Part shown: positions 25,476 to 34,300 of the stretch, piece after piece | Layout of the letters: the number at the start of each line of letters is the position of its first letter | How positions within the stretch are numbered: position 1 is the first letter of the stretch | Notes under the pieces: generated by a model | Databases searched by the model: none | What the model was told of the DNA's origin: nothing | Seen by the model: the letters and a program-made list of their open reading frames with translations, nothing else | Translations under genes and position numbers: made by a program | NCBI RefSeq assembly: GCF_014644295.1 | Contig: NZ_BMKK01000001.1 | Coordinates: 124,001-188,000 of the forward strand | From: Emticicia aquatilis | Lineage (GTDB): Bacteria; Bacteroidota; Bacteroidia; Cytophagales; Spirosomataceae | Length of the DNA stretch: 64,000 nucleotides | Reading direction: 5' to 3'

Positions 25476-26399
25476 TTATTTTTTAGTCTGAATCCCAAAT
25501 CCATTCTCATTTAACCAATCTATACACCAAATAGACCATTTATCACCTCTTGTTGGATGTTCCAAAGCAAAACCATGCCCCCCACTTTGAAGGATATGAA
25601 CTTCTGAGTTTACTTTTACATTTTGTAGAGCTTCATAAAATAAAAGGCTATGTTTCACCGAAACTCTTTCGTCATCGCCTGCATGAAGTAAAAATGTTGG
25701 TGGAGTATTGGCAGTTACATGTTTTTCGTTGCTAAAAAAATTCAATGTTTCTTCTGAAGGATTTGTTCCGAGCAACTTGGCTATAGTTGCATTAACTTTG
25801 GCTTGAGTAAAGCTGATAACGGGGTAAATTAATATCATAAAATCGGGGCGAAGATTTATCTTTTCTTTATTATCAATCAAGACGGTCTCAAGATGCGTAG
25901 CTTCTGTTGTTGCAAGATGCCCGCCCGCAGAAACACCCACAAAACCAATTTTATTTGTATCAATATTATACTCTTTTGCATTCATGCGTACCAATTTAAT
26001 TGCCATTTGAGCATCTTGTAATGGACCAATCGATTTATCTTGCATAATTTCATCGCTGGGCAATCGATACTTTAGAACAAAAGCTGTTATCCCATGCTTA
26101 ATAAAAGTTTTAGCAAAATCCTCTCCTTCATCCACAAGCACCCTATACCCCCCACTTGGAAGGATTATTACCGCTGTGCCATTTTTTACCTTTTTTTCTG
26201 GAGTATATACTGTTAATGTGGGGACACTAATTTTCGTAAATAAACCATCTGAATCTCTATTTTCTTGATAGTTTAGGGGTGCTTCTTTAGAATTTGGTAT
26301 TTCACCCGAATAAATTGAAATTACTTTTTCCTGAGCAAAAGATGTAATTTGCCTAAGTGAAAATAAAATAATCTTTAGTATAAAAATGCGTGTTTTCAT
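25476..26399 (-). CDS. Secreted alpha/beta hydrolase (acetyl-esterase/lipase-like)
   Basis: This 307-aa protein has a short N-terminal signal-like hydrophobic segment ending near FAQ. The alpha/beta-hydrolase fold carries ILPSGGYRVL (an HGG-type oxyanion region replaced by SGG), nucleophile in GVSAGGHLA near residue 160, and HAGDDERV (Asp) and SGGHGF (His) late in the chain. This matches BD-FAE/Aes-type carbohydrate or acetyl esterases. The substrate is unknown. It is monocistronic. The N-terminus departs from a perfect signal peptide. Confidence 0.85.
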   Translation of the reverse strand: MKTRIFILKIILFSLRQITSFAQEKVISIYSGEIPNSKEAPLNYQENRDSDGLFTKISVPTLTVYTPEKKVKNGTAVIILPSGGYRVLVDEGEDFAKTFIKHGITAFVLKYRLPSDEIMQDKSIGPLQDAQMAIKLVRMNAKEYNIDTNKIGFVGVSAGGHLATTEATHLETVLIDNKEKINLRPDFMILIYPVISFTQAKVNATIAKLLGTNPSEETLNFFSNEKHVTANTPPTFLLHAGDDERVSVKHSLLFYEALQNVKVNSEVHILQSGGHGFALEHPTRGDKWSIWCIDWLNENGFGIQTKK

Positions 26400-26556
26400 T
26401 ATTGAGTTGAAGTGAAAAATGAATGTTTTTTACCAATTTTCTATTGGCTGACTACTTAAGATTGTTCCTTAGGTAATTACCTTCAATACATGGATTTTTG
26501 TTTTTAAAATAGTGGCTTTAAACAAATATCTAATGCGTTTTTTTTTTACTTTGAAC

Positions 26557-27045
26557 TTATTTAATGGCAAAAACCTCATAATTCACACTACCATCTTGAA
26601 AACTCCCTTTTCCGACAGCAAGCACATAGTTTAACCAATCAAATTGTTTTGAACTCGTTTCAAATGTGGGAGTGATTCTCCAATACGCTGCTTCATTAGG
26701 CTGATTATGCACAATTCCAGTATAATTACATGCAATTAATTGACCATCTTCGGTTTCAAGAACTAATCTAACAGCCAGTTTATTAGTTACATCATCTACT
26801 TTCAAAAGCCAATCTTCGCCTACTGGTTTTACCTTTCCTTTCATTTTTGGGCCTTCAAAAATCCCCCCTTTGATGGGGTATGCAATCCTTATTCCGAATG
26901 GAGATTTGCCGGTGTCAATTGGCTTGTCCAACAATAATGTGATTTTGTAAAGGAATTCAGATTCTAACTGTTGCGAAAAGGAATTATTGACAAAAAACAG
27001 CGTTAGGAATAGTGTAATCCCTGAGATTATTATAGTTTTTTTCAT
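26557..27045 (-). CDS. Small secreted protein of unknown function
   Basis: I chose the ATG at 27045 (162 aa, MKKTIIISGITLFLTLFFVN). An earlier ATG at 27099 would hide the signal peptide. The mature chain is beta-rich with FEGPKMKGKVKPVGEDWLLK and AYWRITPTFETSS, similar in style to DUF3237-type small proteins that occur beside esterases. I cannot confirm the family. Located between the esterase and a beta-barrel gene, with gaps on both sides. Confidence 0.7.
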   Translation of the reverse strand: MKKTIIISGITLFLTLFFVNNSFSQQLESEFLYKITLLLDKPIDTGKSPFGIRIAYPIKGGIFEGPKMKGKVKPVGEDWLLKVDDVTNKLAVRLVLETEDGQLIACNYTGIVHNQPNEAAYWRITPTFETSSKQFDWLNYVLAVGKGSFQDGSVNYEVFAIK

Positions 27046-27183
27046 TTTATTTGGATGTTTAACATGTAAAAAAATAATAAGATAGTAAGGCGACCACATG
27101 AAAACTTTTATTGCAATAGTGAGATTATATGTCGTTATATCTCATATTTTTAACCTAAAAAGACTATTTTTGAAGCAAAAAAT

Positions 27184-27813
27184 CTACTTCTTCTTAAAGG
27201 ATAAATTCGCTCCACAGGTAAATTGAATAAAAAACGAATTGTTATTATCAGTAAAATTGCTTGGTTTATCGTTGGCATCATTTAGCCAATTTGAATTATT
27301 ATTTAATCCTAAATTATAACCCCATCTAATTCCGAAATAAATCGGTTTGTTTTCGAGATAATTGAGGCTCAATGTTGGGTTAAAAACAGCCGTATTTTTA
27401 GTATAGGCCCTTGTCTTTATCTGTTCTGAATTATTGATTATTGCTTTGTTAAGTAGCATGCCAATCCCTAAAGATGGTTCTATTGATATTCCAGAAGTAA
27501 TACCAAACTTATAACCTGCAAACATCGTAGAACTAAAACCGCTAAAGTTGATTTTTTCTGCTTGTGTATTTTGAACACCATTAGCATTGTAAAATTCAGC
27601 ACCTGAAAAAAAGTGTTTGAAATAATATTTTGCTCCTACACCAGAATTAAACGAATATATTTCTGGCGTAAGATTTGTATTAAACTTACTTGCAAAATTG
27701 TTCATTTGAAATCCGAAAACTCCGTAGATTTTCATACGATTATCTTGTGAATAAACAAGTTGTGTAATGACCATTACCAAAACACAAGAGAGAGTATATC
27801 TGAGCTTTTTCAT
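27184..27813 (-). CDS. Outer-membrane beta-barrel-like secreted protein
   Basis: This 209-aa protein has a signal peptide ending near YSQ (MKKLRYTLSCVLVMVITQLV). It shows alternating hydrophobic strands with aromatic ends and a C-terminal F-IQFTCGANLSFKKK strand, as in small porin-like or OmpW/PorT-type barrels. It lies 23 bp after the probable anti-sigma gene, so it could be the third gene of the ECF sigma operon. A barrel assignment is by pattern only. Function unknown. Confidence 0.65.
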   Translation of the reverse strand: MKKLRYTLSCVLVMVITQLVYSQDNRMKIYGVFGFQMNNFASKFNTNLTPEIYSFNSGVGAKYYFKHFFSGAEFYNANGVQNTQAEKINFSGFSSTMFAGYKFGITSGISIEPSLGIGMLLNKAIINNSEQIKTRAYTKNTAVFNPTLSLNYLENKPIYFGIRWGYNLGLNNNSNWLNDANDKPSNFTDNNNSFFIQFTCGANLSFKKK

Positions 27814-27836
27814 AATTTTTGTTATTGTTATTATTA

Positions 27837-28481
27837 TTAATTTTTAAATTCTTTTAAATCATCTATTAATTCCATTGATTTAATAACTGGGTTCCATTCA
27901 TTATTATCAAATAGCCATTTAAACCATTTTTTCTCTTTGTTTTTGAAATTAATGTTAATAAATAACCAAATTGATAAATATAGCAATGAAAAAGTAGCGA
28001 TTGCTTGGAAAATGAGCCACAAAAGGTTTTCAGTTGTAAAAAGTGCTGGGTGTAAATAAAATGTACTCCAAACGGGCAGTTGTAACCATAATATTCGAGC
28101 CACCCAAAGTGTTGAAGATTTTAGGTTTAAAAGTTTTTCTTGAGCTACTGTAATAGGTTGGCTAATATCTACTTGTTGAATCATAATGATTTGGTAGAGA
28201 TATATACCAATAGATAACTTGGTTAACAAGACCTGAATTATTGCCGAAATAGTAAAAAAAGCACTTACCTCACCAAAAGTATTTATGATGACAGTATCCA
28301 AAAACAGCACCCACAAAATACCGATTATAATGAGAAACAATTTTGTCGGCTTCATTGAATTGAGTAAAGATTTTACTCTCAAACCACTGGCATTTTCTAT
28401 AATTTTTTGATTAACTTTTAAAGTAGTTTCTTGCTTTTCATTGAGCGAAGCCCACATTTGCTTGAATTCTATATCATCCAT
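27837..28481 (-). CDS. Probable membrane anti-sigma factor of the ECF pair
   Basis: This 214-aa protein has a cytoplasmic N-terminus (MDDIEFKQMWASLNEKQE) followed by about four hydrophobic segments, near residues 47-65, 70-95, 125-145 and 155-175. It begins 2 bp after the sigma gene stop, so translation is coupled. Membrane proteins of this layout regularly follow ECF sigma genes in Bacteroidota. Holding the sigma factor at the membrane is the likely role (inference from context). It has no zinc-type anti-sigma motif. Confidence 0.65.
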   Translation of the reverse strand: MDDIEFKQMWASLNEKQETTLKVNQKIIENASGLRVKSLLNSMKPTKLFLIIIGILWVLFLDTVIINTFGEVSAFFTISAIIQVLLTKLSIGIYLYQIIMIQQVDISQPITVAQEKLLNLKSSTLWVARILWLQLPVWSTFYLHPALFTTENLLWLIFQAIATFSLLYLSIWLFININFKNKEKKWFKWLFDNNEWNPVIKSMELIDDLKEFKN

Positions 28482-28483
28482 TT

Positions 28484-28987
28484 TTATTGTTGTTTAGAAA
28501 ATTTTTGTTTTAGCTTTTCTTTAATTCTTAGCACTTTAGTAGAAACATTTGAGACCGAAATTCCCAATATCTCCGAAATTTCTCCATGATTTTTGTCTTC
28601 TAAATACAAGACTATCAAGGCTTTGTCTAAATCATTTAATTCTGAGATAAACGTCTCTAAAAGTTCAAGATTTGGATTACTTTCACTAATAGGCGTATCA
28701 ACAAAATCTTGAATCGAAAAATCAATAATTTGATGGTGGTTTTGTCGGATAACTTGTTTTCGGTAATAAGAAATGGCTACGTTTAGTACCACTCGGTAAA
28801 GCCATGTTGACAGTTTAAAATCGCTCTTATACCTCGGCAATGATTGCCAAACTTGTATCATCATTTCTTGCAAAAGGTCTTTTCGGTCGTCTTCATTTTT
28901 ACAATACGTTTTAGCTATTTTAAAGAAAATTCCCTTATGCTCGTTGAGTATGGTTTCAAACAAGCTATTTTGTGTTGTTTGCTCCAT
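28484..28987 (-). CDS. ECF-type RNA polymerase sigma factor
   Basis: This 167-aa protein has sigma region 2 (KTYCKNEDDRKDLLQEMMIQ, VWQSLPRYKSDFKLSTWLYRVVLN) and region 4 (LEDKNHGEISEILGISVSNV, STKVLRIKEKL). It lacks regions 1 and 3, as ECF factors do. It is followed immediately by a membrane protein that is probably its anti-sigma. A 34-bp bipartite sequence upstream (29052-29085) recurs upstream of the ankyrin gene, so the factor may activate its own gene and that neighbour operon. Confidence 0.92.
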   Translation of the reverse strand: MEQTTQNSLFETILNEHKGIFFKIAKTYCKNEDDRKDLLQEMMIQVWQSLPRYKSDFKLSTWLYRVVLNVAISYYRKQVIRQNHHQIIDFSIQDFVDTPISESNPNLELLETFISELNDLDKALIVLYLEDKNHGEISEILGISVSNVSTKVLRIKEKLKQKFSKQQ

Positions 28988-29051
28988 AATGTATTAAATT
29001 GTTTTTTGTAAAATTCTCATTCGTTTCAAGTTTGATACGTTATCATTTTTA

Positions 29052-29085
29052 CCAATGATTCGATAACAGGGAGAAAAAATCACAG
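29052..29085 (-). promoter_or_regulatory. Candidate ECF promoter, copy 1 (upstream of the sigma gene)
   Basis: On the minus strand it reads CTGTGATTTTTTCTCCC, six variable bases, then CGAATCATTGG. It agrees at 25 of 34 positions with 30787-30820, without gaps, and the mismatches cluster in the spacer. It ends 64 bp before the sigma ATG (28987) and overlaps the last bases of the acyltransferase gene. A -35/-10 role is inferred. Confidence 0.55.
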
Positions 29086-30153
29086 TTTTTTGATTATAAT
29101 TTTATTTTTTTCAAAATACTTTAAACCAAAAAGTGGTCGAGTCCAATTGATTCGTTTGATAAAAAACTCATAAAAAGCTAAACTTCCCCCAATTGTAAAA
29201 AAAAGGAGCAGTAAGTATTTGATGGCAACGTCTATTTTCAAAGGAAATAATAAAATAGAACCCATATACAAAAACACCATATGAATGATGTAAACAGGGT
29301 AAGCAGCATCTTTTAAATACTTTAACTGACGACTATTTTTATTTAAATATTTATGAGCAAATGCTAACATTGAAAATATCCAACAGTTTGATTCGATTGC
29401 CAATAAATAGTGGGGTACTGGCTCGGAGATTTTTACAGTTCGAATACTAAAAAGAGCTACCGCTACAATTATAAAAAGCCATCTCCATTTGAGTAACATT
29501 TTCCAAAAAGGCTCTCCACCAAGCATAAATAAAAAACCTGATATAAATGCTAACATCCCTAAAAGTAAACCATGTAAGGTAAAGGCGTACATCTCAAAAA
29601 CCATAGGTTTACTAACTAAAGTCTCTAATACAAACAAAAATATAACAATGGCTAAGCTATAAGATGTACTAAGGGTTTTCTTACAAAAAACTCTTATTTT
29701 ACTATCACTTCTATTTTTAAAAAAGAAGATAATAGGTAATAAAATGGTCACATAGAATAAAATATTACCCAAAAACCAAAGATGGCCCATATTGGGTAAA
29801 TAGGCATTATCTCTCTGATAATAAAGCTGTAAAAGCCATAAATGAAATGGTACAATGGCTACACTTCCAAATATTAGTGGTAACCCAATGCGTAAAAAGC
29901 GTTCAACAAAAACCTGCTTCAAATTTCTGTTTTGGATGGCTAAATACAAACCCATGCCAGATACATAGAATAATATGGGTATTCGCCAAACATTAAGCAT
30001 TGTCATGGGAATCCAAAGCGTATCCCACGGCTCTGCATTAGTAATAAATCCTATAAATCCACCCCAAGGTTGAAAACCAATAGCTGTGTGGTAAATGAGT
30101 AATAACACAATTGCAATTACCCTTATCCAATCAATGTCATAGCGTCTTTTCAT
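29080..30153 (-). CDS. Acyltransferase family 3 membrane protein
   Basis: This 357-aa integral membrane protein has about ten helices. It opens with the acyltransferase-3 motif RRYDIDWIRVIAIVLLLIYH, with the conserved His near residue 21. RIPILFYVSGMGL and NMGHLWFLGNILFY also fit the family, which O-acylates sugars or other surface molecules. It begins 13 bp after the ankyrin gene and is probably co-transcribed. The acceptor is unknown. Confidence 0.9.
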   Translation of the reverse strand: MKRRYDIDWIRVIAIVLLLIYHTAIGFQPWGGFIGFITNAEPWDTLWIPMTMLNVWRIPILFYVSGMGLYLAIQNRNLKQVFVERFLRIGLPLIFGSVAIVPFHLWLLQLYYQRDNAYLPNMGHLWFLGNILFYVTILLPIIFFFKNRSDSKIRVFCKKTLSTSYSLAIVIFLFVLETLVSKPMVFEMYAFTLHGLLLGMLAFISGFLFMLGGEPFWKMLLKWRWLFIIVAVALFSIRTVKISEPVPHYLLAIESNCWIFSMLAFAHKYLNKNSRQLKYLKDAAYPVYIIHMVFLYMGSILLFPLKIDVAIKYLLLLFFTIGGSLAFYEFFIKRINWTRPLFGLKYFEKNKIIIKKL

Positions 30154-30166
30154 GCTTTTTTATAGT

Positions 30167-30745
30167 TTATTTCAACATTTGGGCAATGACTGGTCTTGTT
30201 TTTTCAATATAAGCGAGGTCGAGCTTCACACCCATAGGTTCAAGCATTTGTTTCATTGGTTCATAAATTGGTTTTACATCTTTGAATGAACCTAAAACAG
30301 TTTGTAGTGCAGTACTTCCATATTTGTTTTTAATGGTTCTATTGGCTTTATAAGCGAGTAGTAATTTCACCATTTCTGGCTTACAAAAGAAAGCTGCCAC
30401 ATGTAAAGGTGTTGAACCATCATTGTTTTGAAAGTTTAAATCTGCTCCTGCTTTTATTAATAATTGAGCAATTTCCTTTTTATCATACAAGCAAGCCGTA
30501 ATCAAAGGGCTTGAACCGCCCATAGGGTCTTTTTCATTTAGGTTTTTCTTGAGGGAAATGTATTTTTTTACAGCTGTAATATTATTTGCCTTTACTGCCT
30601 CGTGGATATTAATTTCCTTAGATTGACTCCTAACAAACGCATTTTTGGGAGAAGTAATGTTTGTACAAAAAGCTGTATTTTGGTTAAAAATAAGCAATAG
30701 CATAGCTGCAGACTGTTTCAGTCTGAATAGGAATAAACGTTTCAT
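30167..30745 (-). CDS. Secreted ankyrin-repeat protein
   Basis: This 192-aa protein has an N-terminal hydrophobic signal (LFLFRLKQSAAMLLLIFNQN). It carries three to four ankyrin repeats: NINAVKKYISLKKNLNEKDP-type units, GGSSPLITACLYDKKEIAQL and DGSTPLHVAAFFCKPEMVKL. Ankyrin repeats mediate protein binding. It lies directly upstream of the acyltransferase gene and has a candidate ECF promoter 41 bp before its start. A periplasmic role is likely; partner unknown. Confidence 0.85.
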   Translation of the reverse strand: MKRLFLFRLKQSAAMLLLIFNQNTAFCTNITSPKNAFVRSQSKEINIHEAVKANNITAVKKYISLKKNLNEKDPMGGSSPLITACLYDKKEIAQLLIKAGADLNFQNNDGSTPLHVAAFFCKPEMVKLLLAYKANRTIKNKYGSTALQTVLGSFKDVKPIYEPMKQMLEPMGVKLDLAYIEKTRPVIAQMLK

Positions 30746-30786
30746 TTCTTAAATGTTTATTTGAAAGATTATTAAAAAATTATTTC

Positions 30787-30820
30787 CTAATGATTCGCAT
30801 GATGGGAGGAAATATCACAG
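30787..30820 (-). promoter_or_regulatory. Candidate ECF promoter, copy 2 (upstream of the ankyrin gene)
   Basis: On the minus strand it reads CTGTGATATTTCCTCCC, six variable bases, then CGAATCATTAG. It matches the element upstream of the ECF sigma gene at both ends with identical spacing. It lies 41 bp before the ankyrin ATG at 30745. Confidence 0.55.
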
Positions 30821-31309
30821 AAACTTCCTTAAAGCAGACAAAAATTTCAAAAAGCTAATTGAGAAATTAGAGTTGTTCTACCAAATTAAACTTGAAGAAA
30901 AGTATTTTCGACTTGGCCGAGTAAATAAATAAAAGTCACAATATAGTTTCACTAAAATTGTAACAGTAAGATAGAAAAAAGAAGAATTAATAGTAACGCA
31001 GATTTACTGCTTCAGGCGAGGCTAACGTGTAAACATAGAGTTTTGAACTTCTATTTGAGTTTTTGCTGATTGAACGGAATATAATCGAATGCAAAGTCTC
31101 AAAACAGTAGAGTTTTTTATTGGCAAAATAATTCAAAAATTTTTAAGCAAAACATCTATAAAAGTGGACAGAAAAGGTGAGTAATGCTCTCCAAACTCCT
31201 TTTTAACGACCATTTTTTTAAATAAAATAAAGATTGCGATTCGATTTTTTCAATATTTTATTTTGCCTTTCATTGTAACTTTAATAGAATATTTACATTT
31301 TAAATATAA

Positions 31310-31344
31310 CCCACCCTCCAAATCTATTAGAAATGGGGGGTGGG
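31310..31344 (-). terminator. Hairpin downstream of the giant surface-protein gene
   Basis: CCCACCCTCC (31310-31319) pairs with GGGGGGTGGG (31335-31344), ten pairs including one G-T. It lies 12 bp after the stop at 31356. The following minus-strand sequence is AT-rich but has no long T run. Confidence 0.6.
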
Positions 31345-31355
31345 AGGATAATCAA

Positions 31356-34300
31356 TCAATTCTCACAACCTAAAATCTCTGCTTTAAAGACCGCACCCGA
31401 TTCAAAACCAGGTGTCAGTAAAATCGACTTCCCTGCTTGGTAACTCACGCTGGCAGGTGATGTTACCTTATTACTCGCATTGATGCTCGTTACAGCTTTT
31501 TTAGTTTTTGTACCTGTCAAATTATCAGTTGGGCTTAGCAAATTATAGCTGTACGGGTGAACCGTAACTTGGCTTATCGCTGGATTACTCACTACTACTT
31601 GATTTGAAGAGGATACTCGAATCAAATACTTTGTTCCTTCAACTGTATTCTGTGGAATTGTGCAACTCAAAGTGCCTATGGCATTGGTGGTTCCTATCAA
31701 AACTGGAGTAGTAAAACTTCCCGACGAGTCAGACAACTCAACCCTAAATTCATTACCGATATTGAAAGTACCAGAGGTATTAAAACTTACATCCACCGAA
31801 CTACCCGCACAAATAATGGTCTTTGAAAGTGTTGGTGCATTTATCGTTGTCAGATTACCCAATACTTTAAATCGGATAACTTTTGGTCCGTAAGTGATGC
31901 CACCTCCTTTGTTATCTTGGGCATAGCCCGTCACGGTCAAGGTGTAATTACCTGGTTTAAAACTCCTTCCCCAAATATCTGAGCCAAAATTGTCGAACAG
32001 AGCATTAGGTGCAACATTCTGTAAAATATTCCAATTGAATTCTGGGCCTTGAAGATTCATCTCAAAACTTTCGATAGTAACTGATGGACATAATGATGGT
32101 GTAACTAAAATCGAAACCTGCTCAGGAATTTGGTTGATAGTCATACCATCAGTCAGATTGAATAATGGCTGGTGCGGGTTCCCTGCTTTTACATACAAAT
32201 AATCAACGATTCGACTTGGGTCGCAAGGGTCAACGCCACTGATGACAACATTTGTCGTTGCCGCGGCCGAACAACTATTTACTCCAACCACAGTCAAAGT
32301 ATAAATTCCACCATTGACCGAAAGGGCATTTGGAATGGTTGGGCTGCTTTGCGTGCTACTAAAATTATTTGGACCAGTCCAACTATAAGTTCCACCACCA
32401 CTTCCAACTAAACTAATACTTTGTCCGACTGTATAGGGGCCAGTATTTGTAGCTGTAACATTGGGTAGTGCTTTGATTTCCAAATTCGTTACCGAACTTT
32501 GGTCAGAATCGCAACCATTCGACACACACTTAGCTGATATTGAATATGTTCCCACTGCCGAAAGCGTCAAACTCGTGCCTGTTGAATTATCAGACCAAAC
32601 AACGTTTCCACTTGCACAATTTGCCATTAATGTCAAAGTAGTTGGCGAACAAACCACTAATTGACTTGGTGGTATAATGGTTGGAATACTCGGTTTGGCT
32701 TTGATTTCCAAATTGGTTGCCGAACTTTGGTCGGAATCACAACCGTTCAAGGTACATTTTGCGGAAATGGCATAAGTTCCAACGGCCGAAAGCGTCAAAC
32801 TTGTTCCTGTTGAATTGTTCGACCAAACAACATTTCCTGTTGTGCAATTTGCCGTTAAAGTCAAAGTAGTTGGCGAACAAACCACTAATTGACTTGGTAG
32901 CGTAATTATCGGAACACTTGGTTTGGCTTTGATTTCCAAATTCGTTGCAGAACTTTGGTCAGAATCGCAACCATTCGACACACACTTAGCTGATATTGAA
33001 TATGTTCCCACTGCTGAAAGTGTCAAACTCGTACCAGTTGAATTATCCGACCAAACTACATTTCCACTTGCACAATTGGCCGTTAAACTCAAATTACTTG
33101 GCGAACATACCACTAATTGACTTGGTGGCGTTATAGTCGGTACGCTTGGTTTGGCTTTGATTTCTAAATTCGTAGCAGAACTTTGGTCTGATTCACAGCC
33201 ATTTAGTACACATTTAGCCGAAATAGAATATGTTCCAACTGAATTAAGTGTCAAACTTGTCCCTGTTGAATTATTCGACCAAACAACATTTCCAGTCGCA
33301 CAAGTTGCCGTTAAAGTCAAACTTGTTGGAGAACAAACCACTAATTGAATTGGTGGCGTAATGGTCGGCACACTTGGTTTGGCTTTGATTTCTAAATTCG
33401 TTACCGAACTTGGGTCAGAATCACAACCATTCAAGGTACATTTTGCTGATATTGAATATGTTCCAACTGAATTAAGTGTCAAACTCGTGCCAGTCGAATT
33501 ATTCGACCATAGTACTGTTCCACTTGCACAAGTTGCCGTTAAAGTCAAACTTGTTGGTGAACATACTACTAATTGACTTGGTGGCGTTATAGTCGGCACA
33601 CTTGGTTTGGCTTTTATTTCTAAACTCGTTGTCGAACTTGGGTCAGAATCACAACCATTCAAGGTACATTTTGCTGAAATCGCATAAGTTCCAACTGCTG
33701 AAACTGTCAAACTCGTACCTGTTGAATTATCCGACCAAAGTACCGTTCCACTTGCACAAGTTGCCGTTAAAGTCAAACTTGTTGGTGAACATACTACTAA
33801 TTGACTTGGTGGCGTTATAGTCGGCACACTTGGTTTGGCTTTTATTTCTAAACTCGTTGTCAAACTTGGGTCGGAATCACAACCATTCAATGTACATTTT
33901 GCTGAAATCGCATAAGTTCCAACTGCTGAAAGCGTCAAACTCGTACCTGTTGAATTATTCGACCATAAAACGGTGCCTGTCATGCAGTTAGCAGTTAAAG
34001 TCAAACTTGTTGGAGAACAAACCACTAATTGACTTGGTGGCGTAATGGTCGGCACACTTGGTTTAGCTTTTATTTCTAAATTCGTTGTAGAACTTGGGTC
34101 TGATTCACAACCATTTAACGTACATTTCGCTGATATTGCGTATGTTCCAACTGCTGAAAGCGTCAAACTCGTACCTGTTGAATTATTCGACCAAACTACA
34201 TTTCCTGTTACACAAGTAGCCGTTAATGTCAAATTTGTAGGAGAACAAACAACTAATTGGCTTGGTGGTGTAATAGTCGGCACACTTGGTTTAGCTTTGA

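Larger units (their letters stand above)
30746..31355. other. 610-bp intergenic region
   Basis: No convincing gene. It holds the candidate ECF promoter (30787-30820), a 55-codon open frame without start codon (30765-30932, plus strand) that I do not accept as a gene, and at the far end a GC-rich hairpin (31310-31344) after the giant gene. The middle is AT-rich with no clear repeat. Confidence 0.6.

Noticed and set aside
30765-30932. 55-codon plus-strand frame with a protein-like look (EKLELFYQIKLEEKYFRL)
   Set aside because: It has no start codon, overlaps the candidate ECF promoter and resembles chance AT-rich Lys/Glu/Leu content; it could be a gene relic but nothing supports that.
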